32,746 bases of DNA from Deltaproteobacteria bacterium (GTDB lineage Bacteria > Desulfobacterota > GWC2-55-46 > DRME01): the NCBI GenBank assembly GCA_011375175.1, contig DRME01000097.1, positions 1 to 32,746 of the forward strand. Reading direction: 5' to 3'. Shown piece by piece: positions 24,859 through 32,746 of the stretch. The stretch's first letter is position 1. Each line of letters starts with the position of its first letter. The notes beneath the pieces were generated by a model. That model saw only the letters and a list, made by a program, of their open reading frames with translations. It was not told where the DNA came from and ran no database searches. The position numbers and the translations under genes are program-made.

Positions 24859-26529
24859 TTAATACGTCCTTTCCCTGGGTTTGAACCTCGTTATGGTCAC
24901 GTCCCTGTACGACAGTTTGAAGGCGCCGTCCTCTTTCCTCACCAGCGTATGTTTGAGCCAGTTGTCGTCGTCCCGCCGGGGGTGGTCTGTGCGGAAGTGG
25001 GAGCCGCGGCTCTCGGTGCGGGCCAGCGCCCCCGTGAGTATGGCCTCGCAGACGTCGAGGATGTGGCCCAGCTCGAGCACCGCCGGGAGCTCCATGTTGA
25101 AGATATCGCCCCGGTCGGTCAATGCAACGCGCCCGTAGCGCTCCCTGAGCCCCTCTATCGCCGAGAGGGCCTCCCTCAGACGCCCCTCGTCGCGGAAGAC
25201 GCCGCACATGGCCTCCATTACCCGCCCGGCCTCGTTCCTCACCGCAAAGGCCGGCTCTCCGTCGGCGCGGTTGAGGATGCGGGCTATGGGCTCTGCCGCC
25301 AGGGCGAGGGCGTCGGAGGGGAAGTCCTCGAGCCTGCTTTCCAGGGCGAAGTCCCCGGCGGCCCGGCCCGCCCGCCTGCCGAAGACCACGGCCTCGAGAA
25401 GCGAGTTGCCGCCCAGGCGGTTTGCGCCGTGTACGCTCACGCAGGCACACTCGCCGGCGGCGAAGAGTCCCCTCACCGACGTCCTGCCGTCCACGTCCAC
25501 CCTGATGCCGCCCATGGAGTAGTGGGCCGTCGGCTTTATGGGCACGGGCTCGTAGACGGGGTCCACGCCCGCGAAGTTGACGGCTATCTCGCGGATCTGG
25601 GGGAGCCGCTCGTTTATCTTCGCCTCGCCGAGGTGACGCAGGTCGAGGAAGACGCAGCCGTCCACACCGCGGCCCTCGTCTATCTCGGTCTGCTCGGCGC
25701 GGCTCACCACGTCGCGGCTTGCGAGCTCCTTCTTCTCCGGCGCGTAGCGCTCCATGAAGCGCTCGCCCTCCGCGTTTATGAGGTAGCCGCCCTCGCCCCT
25801 CGCGCCCTCGGTCATGAGCATGCCCGTGCGCTTGAGTCCCGTGGGGTGGAACTGGACGAACTCCATGTCCATGAGCTCAAGCCCCGCGTCGAGGGCAAGC
25901 CCCATGCCGTCGCCCGTGCAGGTGAGTGCGTTCGTGGTGGTGGCGAAGGCGCGTCCGTAGCCGCCGGAAGCGATTATGACAGCCTTGGCCCGAAGCCTGT
26001 GGAGCGTGCCGGTGGCGAGGTTCATGGCTATGACGCCGCGCACAACGCCCTCGCGGACCACGATGTCCACGACGAACCACTCCTCGTAGATGAAGACGCC
26101 GTGCTTGATGACCTGTTCGTAGAGGAGATGGAGAAGGCCGTGGCCCGTGCGGTCGGCGAGGTAGCAGGTGCGCGGATAGCCGGCGCCGCCGAAGGGGCGC
26201 TGGGCTATGGCTCCGGCCTCGTCGCGGGAGAAGAGCGCGCCCATGCGGTCGAGCTCCAGTATCTCCGCCGGGGCCTCGCGGCAGAGGACCTCGACGGCGT
26301 CCTGGTCGGCCAGGTAGTCGCTGCCCTTGACGGTGTCGAACATGTGGTCTTCCCACGAGTCCGTCTCCTTCATGGCGGCGTTTATGCCTCCCTGGGCGGC
26401 GACCGAGTGGCTGCGCACCGGGTGGACCTTGGAGACGACGGCGACGTTTATACCGCGCCGGGCCGCCTCGACGGCGGCCCTCATCCCGGCAAGGCCGGCG
26501 CCTATTATGACGATGTCGTGGGTGACCAC
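24859..26529 (-). CDS. sdhA: Succinate dehydrogenase/fumarate reductase flavoprotein subunit
   Basis: A protein of 556 residues that interconverts succinate and fumarate. The FAD-binding N-terminus is [15 protein letters not shown]41 of [14 protein letters not shown] is the expected site of covalent FAD attachment. Substrate-site motifs [24 protein letters not shown] and [14 protein letters not shown] are all present, and the C-terminal helical domain ([15 protein letters not shown]) is complete, unlike the second flavoprotein at the right edge. The start is GTG at 26529. It follows korC by about 250 bases, in which I see no gene. The partner subunits lie beyond repeat cluster R3. Confidence 0.95.
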   Translation of the reverse strand: MVTHDIVIIGAGLAGMRAAVEAARRGINVAVVSKVHPVRSHSVAAQGGINAAMKETDSWEDHMFDTVKGSDYLADQDAVEVLCREAPAEILELDRMGALFSRDEAGAIAQRPFGGAGYPRTCYLADRTGHGLLHLLYEQVIKHGVFIYEEWFVVDIVVREGVVRGVIAMNLATGTLHRLRAKAVIIASGGYGRAFATTTNALTCTGDGMGLALDAGLELMDMEFVQFHPTGLKRTGMLMTEGARGEGGYLINAEGERFMERYAPEKKELASRDVVSRAEQTEIDEGRGVDGCVFLDLRHLGEAKINERLPQIREIAVNFAGVDPVYEPVPIKPTAHYSMGGIRVDVDGRTSVRGLFAAGECACVSVHGANRLGGNSLLEAVVFGRRAGRAAGDFALESRLEDFPSDALALAAEPIARILNRADGEPAFAVRNEAGRVMEAMCGVFRDEGRLREALSAIEGLRERYGRVALTDRGDIFNMELPAVLELGHILDVCEAILTGALARTESRGSHFRTDHPRRDDDNWLKHTLVRKEDGAFKLSYRDVTITRFKPRERTY

Positions 26530-26782
26530 AGGTCGGCCTCGGGCAACAAAAAAGGCCCCGACGGCCCCCGGCGCAACGGCCGGGGACCGGCCGGGACCCG
26601 GTCGGTCTCTATGTGCATGGCAGCAACCATGACAGTCAACGACTTCTCCTGAAAGAGGGCGCCGCGCGGCTTCTCAACTCCGTCCCCCCGCCGCAGGCGC
26701 TAAAGCGCCGGCGCCGTTGCGACAGGTGCGGGATTCGAGCGGCGTGTCTGCGGTCTCGGCGCGCCGCCGGCGACGGAAGAGG

Positions 26783-27337
26783 TCAGGCCGAACCCGCGGC
26801 CAGCTCCCTGCCCTTTTCGAAGCCTATGTTTATGGCCTTCTTGTTAAGCTCCAGGAAGGGCTTGGGGACCCTGGCGAGCACGGCCCGCTCCATGGCGTCG
26901 GGCTTGACGATGCCGGTGAGCTCGGTTATGAGGCCCAGCGAGATGATGTTGGCCACGATGGTCTTGCCCAGCTCCGTGCGGGCCGTCTCGATGATGGGAA
27001 AGCTGTAGACCCTGAAGTCGCCGGCCGGGACGTCCTTCACCTCGTCGGAGTCGACAAGGAGTATGCCGCCGGGCTTTACGTCCTTGTAGTACTTGCTGCA
27101 GGCCTCCTGCGTCATGGCGAGCATGCAGTCTATCTGCGTGGCCTTGGGGTAGTCTATGGGCTCGTTGCTTATGATGACCTCGGCCTTGCTCGCCCCTCCG
27201 CGCGACTCGGGGCCGTAGGACTGGCTCTGGGCCGCGTTCTTTGTGTCGTAGATGGCGGCCGCCTCGGCCATGATGATACCGGCCAGTATCATGCCCTGGC
27301 CGCCCGAGCCGCTGAAGCGTATCTCGTATCTGTCCAT
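26783..27337 (-). CDS. korC: 2-oxoglutarate:ferredoxin oxidoreductase gamma subunit
   Basis: A protein of 184 residues with the gamma-domain signature IRFSGSGGQGMILAG at residues 6-20, and SYGPESRGGASKAEV near 40-54. This subunit supports the CoA-dependent part of the reaction. It is the last of four genes (korD-korA-korB-korC on the reverse strand) but is separated from korB by about 230 bases of C-rich repeats. Family members acting on other 2-oxoacids look alike. The sucCD neighbours argue for 2-oxoglutarate and succinyl-CoA. Confidence 0.9.
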   Translation of the reverse strand: MDRYEIRFSGSGGQGMILAGIIMAEAAAIYDTKNAAQSQSYGPESRGGASKAEVIISNEPIDYPKATQIDCMLAMTQEACSKYYKDVKPGGILLVDSDEVKDVPAGDFRVYSFPIIETARTELGKTIVANIISLGLITELTGIVKPDAMERAVLARVPKPFLELNKKAINIGFEKGRELAAGSA

Positions 27338-27431
27338 TACCGCAGATCCTCCTGTATGTGAAGCTCTATTGCGTCACTGACCGCCGCCGCGCCGTCGTCC
27401 GCAGGTCGAGACATCGCCCTCCCTGCGCCCC

Positions 27432-27520
27432 CCTGCCCCCCGGCGCCGGCCTCCCCCTGCGCCACCATGCTCCACTGCACCGGCCTGCCCCCCCGGTGCC
27501 GGCCTGCCCCCCGGCGCCGG
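27432..27520. repeat. C-rich short repeat between korB and korC
   Basis: Three copies of CCTGCCCCCCGGCGCCGG or a one-base variant occur at 27432-27449, 27484-27502 and 27503-27520; the last two are directly adjacent. On the kor transcript this region is strongly G-rich, with runs of six or seven G. No protein is encoded here. Confidence 0.7.
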
Positions 27521-27565
27521 TCCCGCCCGCGCCACAGCGGCGCGCCATCCCCGCCGGAGCGGGCG

Positions 27566-28420
27566 TCACTTGCCCTGGGCCTTCTCCACGAGCTTTGCGT
27601 ACTGGTCGCAGTACTCGGGCCGCTCCACCTGGTGGAGTATGCCGCGCAGCATCTTGCCCTCCACCTTCTCGGGCGGGAGCCTGTCGGCCTGCCTGGCCGA
27701 GACGGTGCCGTTCTTCTCGATGATCTCCATCATCTGGGAAGCGCTCTTGAACTTGTTCTGCCTGCCGAAGTAGACGGGGCAGGAGTCGATCACCTCGACC
27801 ACGGCCGTGCCCTTGTGCTTGATGGCGGCGAGGATGATCTTCTCGAGTTCCTGGGTGTGATAGGCCGTTCCCCTGGCCACGAAGGTGGCTCCCGCGGCCT
27901 TGGCCATCTCGCAGCAGTCGAAGGGCGGCTCGATGGAGCCGTAGCGGCTCGTGTGGGAGATGGAGCCCTCGGGCGTGGTGGGCGAGAACTGGCCGCCCGT
28001 CATGCCGTATATGTTGTTGGTGTAGACGAGTATGACCATGTCGATGTTGCGGCGGCAGGTGTGGATGAAGTGGTTGCCGCCTATGGCCAGGGCGTCGCCG
28101 TCGCCGGTGGTGACGATGACCTTGAGCTCCGGTTTCGCAAGCTTCACGCCGGTGGCGAAGGCGAAGGCCCTGCCGTGGATGGCGTGGAGCGTATTGAAGT
28201 CCACGTAGCCCGGCGTGCGGCTCGAACAGCCGATGCCGGAGACCATGCATATCTCGTCCTTGGTGAGCCCGCTCTTGTCCACGGCCCGCAGGAGCGACTT
28301 GAGCACTATGCCGTGCCCGCAGCCGGGACACCAGATATGGGGCAGCTTGTTGGGCCTCAAGTACTTGCTGTAGTCGAACGGCACGCTCGGCTTCCTCGCA
28401 ACAGCGGCTACTGCCGACAT
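27566..28420 (-). CDS. korB: 2-oxoglutarate:ferredoxin oxidoreductase beta subunit
   Basis: A protein of 284 residues carrying the thiamine-diphosphate site: HIWCPGCGHGI near residue 28, VSGIGCSSRTPGY, and the TPP motif from TTGDGDALAIGGN to NNIYGMTGGQ. Catalysis is decarboxylation of 2-oxoglutarate with reduced ferredoxin as product, or the reverse in CO2 fixation. It has no ferredoxin domain of its own; that role falls to korD. It lies 35 bases after korA. The sequence is of the Kor/Vor type, and substrate assignment rests mainly on the flanking sucCD and sdh genes. Confidence 0.93.
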   Translation of the reverse strand: MSAVAAVARKPSVPFDYSKYLRPNKLPHIWCPGCGHGIVLKSLLRAVDKSGLTKDEICMVSGIGCSSRTPGYVDFNTLHAIHGRAFAFATGVKLAKPELKVIVTTGDGDALAIGGNHFIHTCRRNIDMVILVYTNNIYGMTGGQFSPTTPEGSISHTSRYGSIEPPFDCCEMAKAAGATFVARGTAYHTQELEKIILAAIKHKGTAVVEVIDSCPVYFGRQNKFKSASQMMEIIEKNGTVSARQADRLPPEKVEGKMLRGILHQVERPEYCDQYAKLVEKAQGK

Positions 28421-28455
28421 GATGGTACCTCCATTTTGCTTTGAAAGTTTCGACC

Positions 28456-29586
28456 CTACGCGAATTTCTCCACCTCGGCCAGTATCTGACCGGGGTTTAT
28501 GGGCTCACCGTCGACCCTGCCGATGCCGACGACTTCGGAGTCCCTGGCGCAGCGCTCCACCTCGAGCACGGCCTGGCCGAGATTCATCTCCGGGACGATT
28601 ATGCCCTTGACCTGCCTTGATAGCTCGCGCACCGCCCTGTCGGGGAAGGGCCAGAGGGTGAGCGGCCTGAGAAGCCCCGCCTTTATGCCCTTCTCCCTCG
28701 CCGCCCTCACGGCGTAGCGAGCGCTGCGGGCCGTCGAGCCGTAGGCGAAGACGGCCACCTCGGCGTCGTCGAGCATGTACTCGTCGTTTTTCCAGATGTC
28801 GTCGAGGTTGTTCTCGATCTTGCGCATGATGCGCTTGTTGCCCTCTTCGATGACGGCGGCGTCGTTGGTGGGGAAGCCGTCGTCCTTGTGATTGAGACCC
28901 GTTACGTGGAAGCGGTAGCCCTCGCCGTAGGCCGCGAGGGGCGGCACCTCGAAGCGCGTGTCGTAGGGGTTGTACTCCTCGGGGCTGCATGTGGGTTTTG
29001 CCCTCTCGACGACCTCGAGCTCGCCGGGCTCTGGCAGGGTGATGGGCTCGCGCATGTGTCCCACTATCTCGTCGTAGAGGACCACCACGGGCGTGCGGTA
29101 CTTCTCGGCGAGGTTGAAGGCCCGCACCGTCTCGGTGAGTATCTCCTGCACGTAAGCGGGCGTGACCGATATGGCCGGGTGGTCGCCGTGGGTGCCCCAC
29201 TTCGCCTGCATCACGTCCGACTGGCTCGGCCCGGTGGGATATCCCGTCGATGGTCCGCCCCTCATGACGTTTATGATCACGCAGGGCACCTCGGCGATGC
29301 AGGCGTAGCCGAGCCCCTCCTGCTTGAGCGAGAAGCCGGGGCCGCTGGTGGCGGTGAGCGACTTGCTCCCAGCAAGCGACGCCCCTATGACGGCGCCGAT
29401 GGAGGCTATTTCGTCCTCCATCTGTATGAACTTGCCTCCCGCCTTGGGCAGCCTCACGCTCATCACCTCGGCCACCTCGGTCGAGGGAGTAATGGGATAT
29501 CCGGCGAAAAAGTTGCAACCGGCGTAGAGGGCGCCTTCGGCGCAGGCCTCGTTGCCCTGGTACAGTTTCTTCCTCTTTTCTGCCAT
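28456..29586 (-). CDS. korA: 2-oxoglutarate:ferredoxin oxidoreductase alpha subunit
   Basis: A protein of 376 residues with the pyrimidine-binding domain of the family: GNEACAEGALYAGCNFFAGY, then YPITPSTEVAE and QMEDEIASIGAVIGAS, and the TATSGPGFSLKQEG motif. The C-terminal half (about 270-376) is the transketolase C-terminal-like domain that includes GSTARSARYAV and GLLRPLTLWPFP. The ATG at 29586 is preferred to an upstream TTG. It starts 37 bases after korD. All expected motifs are present. Confidence 0.93.
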   Translation of the reverse strand: MAEKRKKLYQGNEACAEGALYAGCNFFAGYPITPSTEVAEVMSVRLPKAGGKFIQMEDEIASIGAVIGASLAGSKSLTATSGPGFSLKQEGLGYACIAEVPCVIINVMRGGPSTGYPTGPSQSDVMQAKWGTHGDHPAISVTPAYVQEILTETVRAFNLAEKYRTPVVVLYDEIVGHMREPITLPEPGELEVVERAKPTCSPEEYNPYDTRFEVPPLAAYGEGYRFHVTGLNHKDDGFPTNDAAVIEEGNKRIMRKIENNLDDIWKNDEYMLDDAEVAVFAYGSTARSARYAVRAAREKGIKAGLLRPLTLWPFPDRAVRELSRQVKGIIVPEMNLGQAVLEVERCARDSEVVGIGRVDGEPINPGQILAEVEKFA

Positions 29587-29623
29587 TATCAAGGAACCCC
29601 CGTTTCTTGTCTTGTCCGGTCCG

Positions 29624-29830
29624 TCAATCGAAGACCTGTATGGCGAAATCTGGACACCTCAGGTCGCAGAGCTGACACCTCGTGCAGGCCTCCAGGTTGT
29701 GCACGGCCACGCAGGAGCCCTTCATCTCGAGCACGTTGGTGGGACAGAAGTCGACACAGATGCCGCAACCCTTGCAGAGGTTCTCGTATATCTCGATCCT
29801 CGGCAGTTTCTTGGCCGCCTCGCTGCTCAT
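29624..29830 (-). CDS. korD: Ferredoxin-type delta subunit of 2-oxoglutarate oxidoreductase
   Basis: A protein of 68 residues with two [4Fe-4S] motifs: CKGCGICVDFCP and CTRCQLCDLRCP. It is the electron-carrying delta subunit that couples the TPP site to free ferredoxin. It is first of the four kor genes, with a GGAGGTG ribosome site six bases before the ATG. The gap to sucD is about 110 bases. Confidence 0.93.
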   Translation of the reverse strand: MSSEAAKKLPRIEIYENLCKGCGICVDFCPTNVLEMKGSCVAVHNLEACTRCQLCDLRCPDFAIQVFD

Positions 29831-29941
29831 CGCACCTCCAAGTCAGAAGTTTATATGGAACATCACCGGAAGGCGGAATTCTACCATGTGAAGGGCCGCA
29901 AGTCAAATCATTCCGCCCTCGCCCCCTCCCTCTCCGGCGGC

Positions 29942-30814
29942 CTATCCGCCGAGGACCTCCCTGACGGCCGCGCCTATTCTGGCCGTGCTCTTGACGGTCT
30001 TTATGCCGGCCGCCTCCATGGCCTCGTACTTCTCGTCGGCCGTGCCCTTGCCGCCGGCGATTATGGCGCCGGCATGGCCCATGCGCTTGCCCTTGGGAGC
30101 GGTGACGCCGGCCACATGGCCCACGACCGGTTTCGTCATCTTCTCCTTGACGAACTGCGCGGCCTCCTCCTCGGCCGTGCCGCCGATCTCGCCGATCATG
30201 ACGACCGCCTCGGTATCGGGGTCCTCCTCGAAGAGGGCGAGCACGTCGACGAAACTGGTGCCGTTGACGGGGTCGCCGCCTATGCCCACGCAGGTGGACT
30301 GCCCCAGCCCCAGGCGGGTTAGCTGGTCGACGGCCTCGTAGGTGAGAGTGCCGCTGCGGGAGACGACCCCCACGGAGCCGGGCTTGTGGATGTGGCCGGG
30401 CATGATGCCGATCTTGCACTCTCCCGGCGTGATGACGCCGGGACAGTTGGGCCCCACAAGCCTCGCGTCCCGTCCCTCCATGAACCTCTTGACCTTCACC
30501 ATGTCGAGCACCGGTATGCCCTCGGTGATGCAGACCACAAGCCCTATGCCGGCGTCTACGGCCTCCATTACGGCGTCGGCCGCGAAGGCCGCGGGCACGT
30601 ATATGACCGATGCGTCGGCCCCCGTCTCCCTCACGGCCTCGGCCACGGTGTTGAAGACCGGTATGCCGTCAACGTCGCTTCCGCCCTTGCCCGGCGTCAC
30701 GCCGGCGACCATCTTCGTGCCGTACTCCACCATCTGACGGGTGTGGAAGGTGCCCTGCTCACCCGTTATGCCCTGACAAACAACCCTCGTCTCCCTGCCC
30801 ACCAAGATGCTCAC
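29942..30814 (-). CDS. sucD: Succinyl-CoA synthetase alpha subunit
   Basis: A protein of 290 residues that, with SucC, interconverts succinyl-CoA and succinate with phosphorylation of a nucleotide. The CoA-binding [13 protein letters not shown] is at residues 16-28, VGPNCPGVI follows, and the phospho-histidine is H247 in [12 protein letters not shown]. The start is GTG at 30814, with AAGGAGGG seven bases upstream. A longer frame upstream runs into the repeat cluster and is not coding. The sucC gene lies 370 bases upstream on the same strand, with repeat cluster R4 between. Confidence 0.95.
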   Translation of the reverse strand: MSILVGRETRVVCQGITGEQGTFHTRQMVEYGTKMVAGVTPGKGGSDVDGIPVFNTVAEAVRETGADASVIYVPAAFAADAVMEAVDAGIGLVVCITEGIPVLDMVKVKRFMEGRDARLVGPNCPGVITPGECKIGIMPGHIHKPGSVGVVSRSGTLTYEAVDQLTRLGLGQSTCVGIGGDPVNGTSFVDVLALFEEDPDTEAVVMIGEIGGTAEEEAAQFVKEKMTKPVVGHVAGVTAPKGKRMGHAGAIIAGGKGTADEKYEAMEAAGIKTVKSTARIGAAVREVLGG

Positions 30815-30836
30815 GTCAAACCCTCCTTGACTTCTC

Positions 30837-31008
30837 GAGGGAACCTTTTTGCAACAAGTTCCCTCAGACTCCCTCCTCCCTCCAAAAACTTTTAACGCCC
30901 TGCGGATCATCCCGATTTTGCCTGCAAAATCGGGATGATCCGCAGGGAATTGAAGGGGGCCTGGGGGAAACGCGGGCCTATGGCCCTTCTACAGAAAGTT
31001 TCCCCCAG
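30837..31008 (+). repeat. Repeat cluster R4: modules A, B, C
   Basis: Module A is at 30837-30865 with an altered loop (TTTTTGCAACAAG). Module B is at 30898-30947, with a perfect 24 bp stem and CT as the loop. Module C with inner hairpin is at 30961-31008. The order is the same as in R1. The cluster begins 22 bases upstream of the sucD start and lies between sucC and sucD. Confidence 0.9.
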
Positions 31009-31032
31009 ACTGCCCGCGCCGACTGCCTCGGG

Positions 31033-31105
31033 GGCTGTGCCGGGGGTTCGGGCCGCAAAGGCGTAAAAACCCCGCCTGGCGCGGGCCGAACCCCCCGGCA
31101 CGGCC
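31033..31105 (+). repeat. Repeat module D, copy 4
   Basis: Bases 31033-31050 pair with 31087-31105 with one bulged C and one G-T pair. The head (31051-31086) is 36 nt and contains CGCAAAGGCGTAAAAA and CCCGCCTGGCGCGGGC. The unit CCGAATAACATACGACGGGG follows at 31112, as after copy 2. Confidence 0.88.
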
Positions 31106-31131
31106 GAAGATCCGAATAACATACGACGGGG

Positions 31132-31179
31132 CTGGGGGAAACGCGGGCCTGTGGCCCTTCTTCAGAGAATTTCCCCCAG
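31132..31179 (+). repeat. Repeat module C with inner hairpin, second copy in R4
   Basis: Arms ctgggggaaac and gaatttcccccag enclose gcgggcctgtggccc. It lies 4 bases from the sucC stop codon, so it forms the first structure after that gene on the transcript. Confidence 0.8.
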
Positions 31180-31183
31180 GCAA

Positions 31184-32356
31184 TCAACCGGCGCCGGCGG
31201 CGGCCACGACCTTTTCGGCCGCTTCGTCCATGCGTTCGGCCGTGATGATATTGAGACCGGAATCCCCGAGTATGGCCCGTCCCTTGTCGACGTTGGTGCC
31301 CTGGAGCCTCACCACGAGCGGCACCTTGACGCCCACTTCCCTGGCGGCCGCCACCACGCCCTCGGCTATGATGTCACAGCGCATGATGCCGCCGAAGATG
31401 TTGACCAGCACGGCCCTGACGTTGGGGTCGCTCATGAGTATCTTGAAGGCCGCCGTCACCTGCTCTTTCGACGCCCCGCCGCCCACGTCGAGGAAGTTGG
31501 CCGGGTTTCCGCCGTAGAGTTTTATTATGTCCATGGTGGCCATGGCCAGGCCCGCGCCGTTGACCATGCAGCCTATGGTGCCGTCGAGGGCCACGTAGTT
31601 GAGGTCGTGGCGCGACGCCTCTATCTCCTTGGGGTCCTCCTCGTCGAGGTCGCGCAGCCCCTCTATGTCCTTGTGCCTGAAGAGCGCGTTGTCGTCGAAG
31701 CTTATCTTGGCGTCCAGCGCGATGACGTCGCCGTCCCCGGTCACGACCAGCGGGTTTATCTCGGCCATGGAGGCGTCGGTGCCCACGAAGGCGTTGTAGA
31801 GGCCCGTCATGAACTTTACGGCCTTGCCGACCCTGGCCTTGTCGAGACCGAGGCCGAAGGCGAGGTTTCGCGCCTGGTATGGCATGAGCCCCACGGCCGG
31901 GTCCACGTACTCGCGCAGTATCTTCTCCGGGCTCTTCGCCGCCACCTCTTCTATCTCCACGCCGCCCTCGGAGCTCGCCATCATGCACACGCGCTGGCGG
32001 CCCCTGTCGACAACGAGGCCGACGTAGAGCTCCTGCGCTATGGCGCACCCTTCCTCGACGAGGACCTTCTTCACCTCCCTGCCCTCAGGACCGGTCTGGT
32101 GGGTGACGAGCACCTTGCCGATGAGCTCCCTTGCATACGCCGCGGCCTCGTCGCGGCTCCTCGCAAGCTTCACTCCGCCCGCCTTGCCGCGCCCTCCGGC
32201 GTGTATCTGGGCCTTGACAACACAGACGGGACCGTCGTCGAGGAACTCCTTTGCGATCTCCTCCGCCTCCTGGGGCGTAAAGGCGACCTTGCCGCGCGGC
32301 ACGGCCACGCCGTAACGCCTCAAAATCTCCTTGGCCTGATACTCGTGAATGTTCAT
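31184..32356 (-). CDS. sucC: Succinyl-CoA synthetase beta subunit
   Basis: A protein of 390 residues, normal length. It starts [17 protein letters not shown], the typical N-terminus of the ATP-grasp half. Nucleotide-binding residues lie in [19 protein letters not shown] (about 44-62), and the magnesium-binding AEINPLVV motif is near residue 198. The C-terminal CoA-ligase-like domain has [23 protein letters not shown] and [12 protein letters not shown]. All are intact. It is the first complete gene of the cycle block on this strand, with the second flavoprotein gene upstream across a module A hairpin. Confidence 0.96.
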   Translation of the reverse strand: MNIHEYQAKEILRRYGVAVPRGKVAFTPQEAEEIAKEFLDDGPVCVVKAQIHAGGRGKAGGVKLARSRDEAAAYARELIGKVLVTHQTGPEGREVKKVLVEEGCAIAQELYVGLVVDRGRQRVCMMASSEGGVEIEEVAAKSPEKILREYVDPAVGLMPYQARNLAFGLGLDKARVGKAVKFMTGLYNAFVGTDASMAEINPLVVTGDGDVIALDAKISFDDNALFRHKDIEGLRDLDEEDPKEIEASRHDLNYVALDGTIGCMVNGAGLAMATMDIIKLYGGNPANFLDVGGGASKEQVTAAFKILMSDPNVRAVLVNIFGGIMRCDIIAEGVVAAAREVGVKVPLVVRLQGTNVDKGRAILGDSGLNIITAERMDEAAEKVVAAAGAG

Positions 32357-32425
32357 TCCCCCTGTCCCCTCCTCCTTAGCGTCTTCCTGCTCTCCTTGCC
32401 TGAGGAAACTCCGACTTATTGCACT

Positions 32426-32456
32426 GAGGGAACCTTTTTGTAAAAAAGGTTCCCTC
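32426..32456 (+). repeat. Repeat module A, isolated copy (R5)
   Basis: GAGGGAACC and GGTTCCCTC arms around TTTTTGTAAAAAA form a near-perfect hairpin. The unit ggaaactccgacttattgcact stands before it in two parts (32404-32425), the same flank seen at the other A copies. It is 14 bases from the end of the flavoprotein gene and 70 bases upstream of sucC. Confidence 0.85.
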
Positions 32457-32469
32457 AGGCGCGCGGGCC

Positions 32470-32746
<277 letters not shown>

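Overview
The window looks like a GC-rich bacterial chromosome whose left quarter is accessory DNA and whose right three quarters are core metabolism. The core part is GC-rich yet uses ATA (Ile) and AGG (Arg) often. It encodes a ferredoxin-dependent 2-oxoglutarate oxidoreductase and a non-classical succinate dehydrogenase/fumarate reductase, so an anaerobic or microaerophilic lineage of Nitrospirota or Desulfobacterota type is plausible. Sequence alone does not settle the phylum.

Bases 1-8515 are accessory. (i) An AT-rich, tightly packed trio runs from a histidine-kinase-like ATPase (cut by the left edge), through a receiver-domain protein with an unclassified C-terminus, to a Vsr-type very-short-patch endonuclease. 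(ii) A DUF4236/TPR protein, two small unknown proteins, and an OLD-family ATPase/TOPRIM nuclease with a UvrD-like helicase follow; the last two form a Gabija-type anti-phage pair. (iii) A debris zone holds a tRNA/tmRNA-like T-arm fragment, a small GIY-YIG nuclease gene, a reverse-strand gene ending in an integron attC-like palindrome, the first codons of an IS481-like transposase, and a LexA-like fragment.

Bases 9067-15450 read forward: aroD, then gapA-pgk-tpiA (lower glycolysis/gluconeogenesis), secG, tRNA-Leu(GAG) with a clear promoter, and a radical-SAM aminomutase of the KamA family. This block converges with a reverse-strand block at about 15.5 kb.

Bases 15536-21476 (reverse) form an overlapping five-gene operon: a HEAT-repeat/SPOR envelope protein, a ketoacyl-synthase-like protein lacking the expected cysteine, a phenylacetate-CoA-ligase-like adenylating enzyme, a SPASM radical-SAM protein and a B12-domain radical-SAM protein. 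Its pathway is not recognised. A lone methyltransferase follows at 21726-22334.

Bases 22692-32746 (reverse) carry half of a TCA or reductive TCA cycle. In transcription order: a second fumarate-reductase-like flavoprotein (cut by the right edge), sucC, sucD, korD, korA, korB, korC, sdhA, sdhB and a CCG-domain sdhE. Together they interconvert 2-oxoglutarate, succinyl-CoA, succinate and fumarate.

The most unusual structure is a family of modular palindromic repeats in the core intergenic spaces (13.0-13.4, 22.4-22.7, 24.5-24.8, 30.8-31.2 and 32.4 kb). One module, called D here, has a nearly invariant 36-38 nt head on an 18-23 bp stem whose sequence differs from copy to copy while staying self-complementary. 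Another, module B, shows paired compensatory changes. This is strong internal evidence that hairpin formation itself is maintained.
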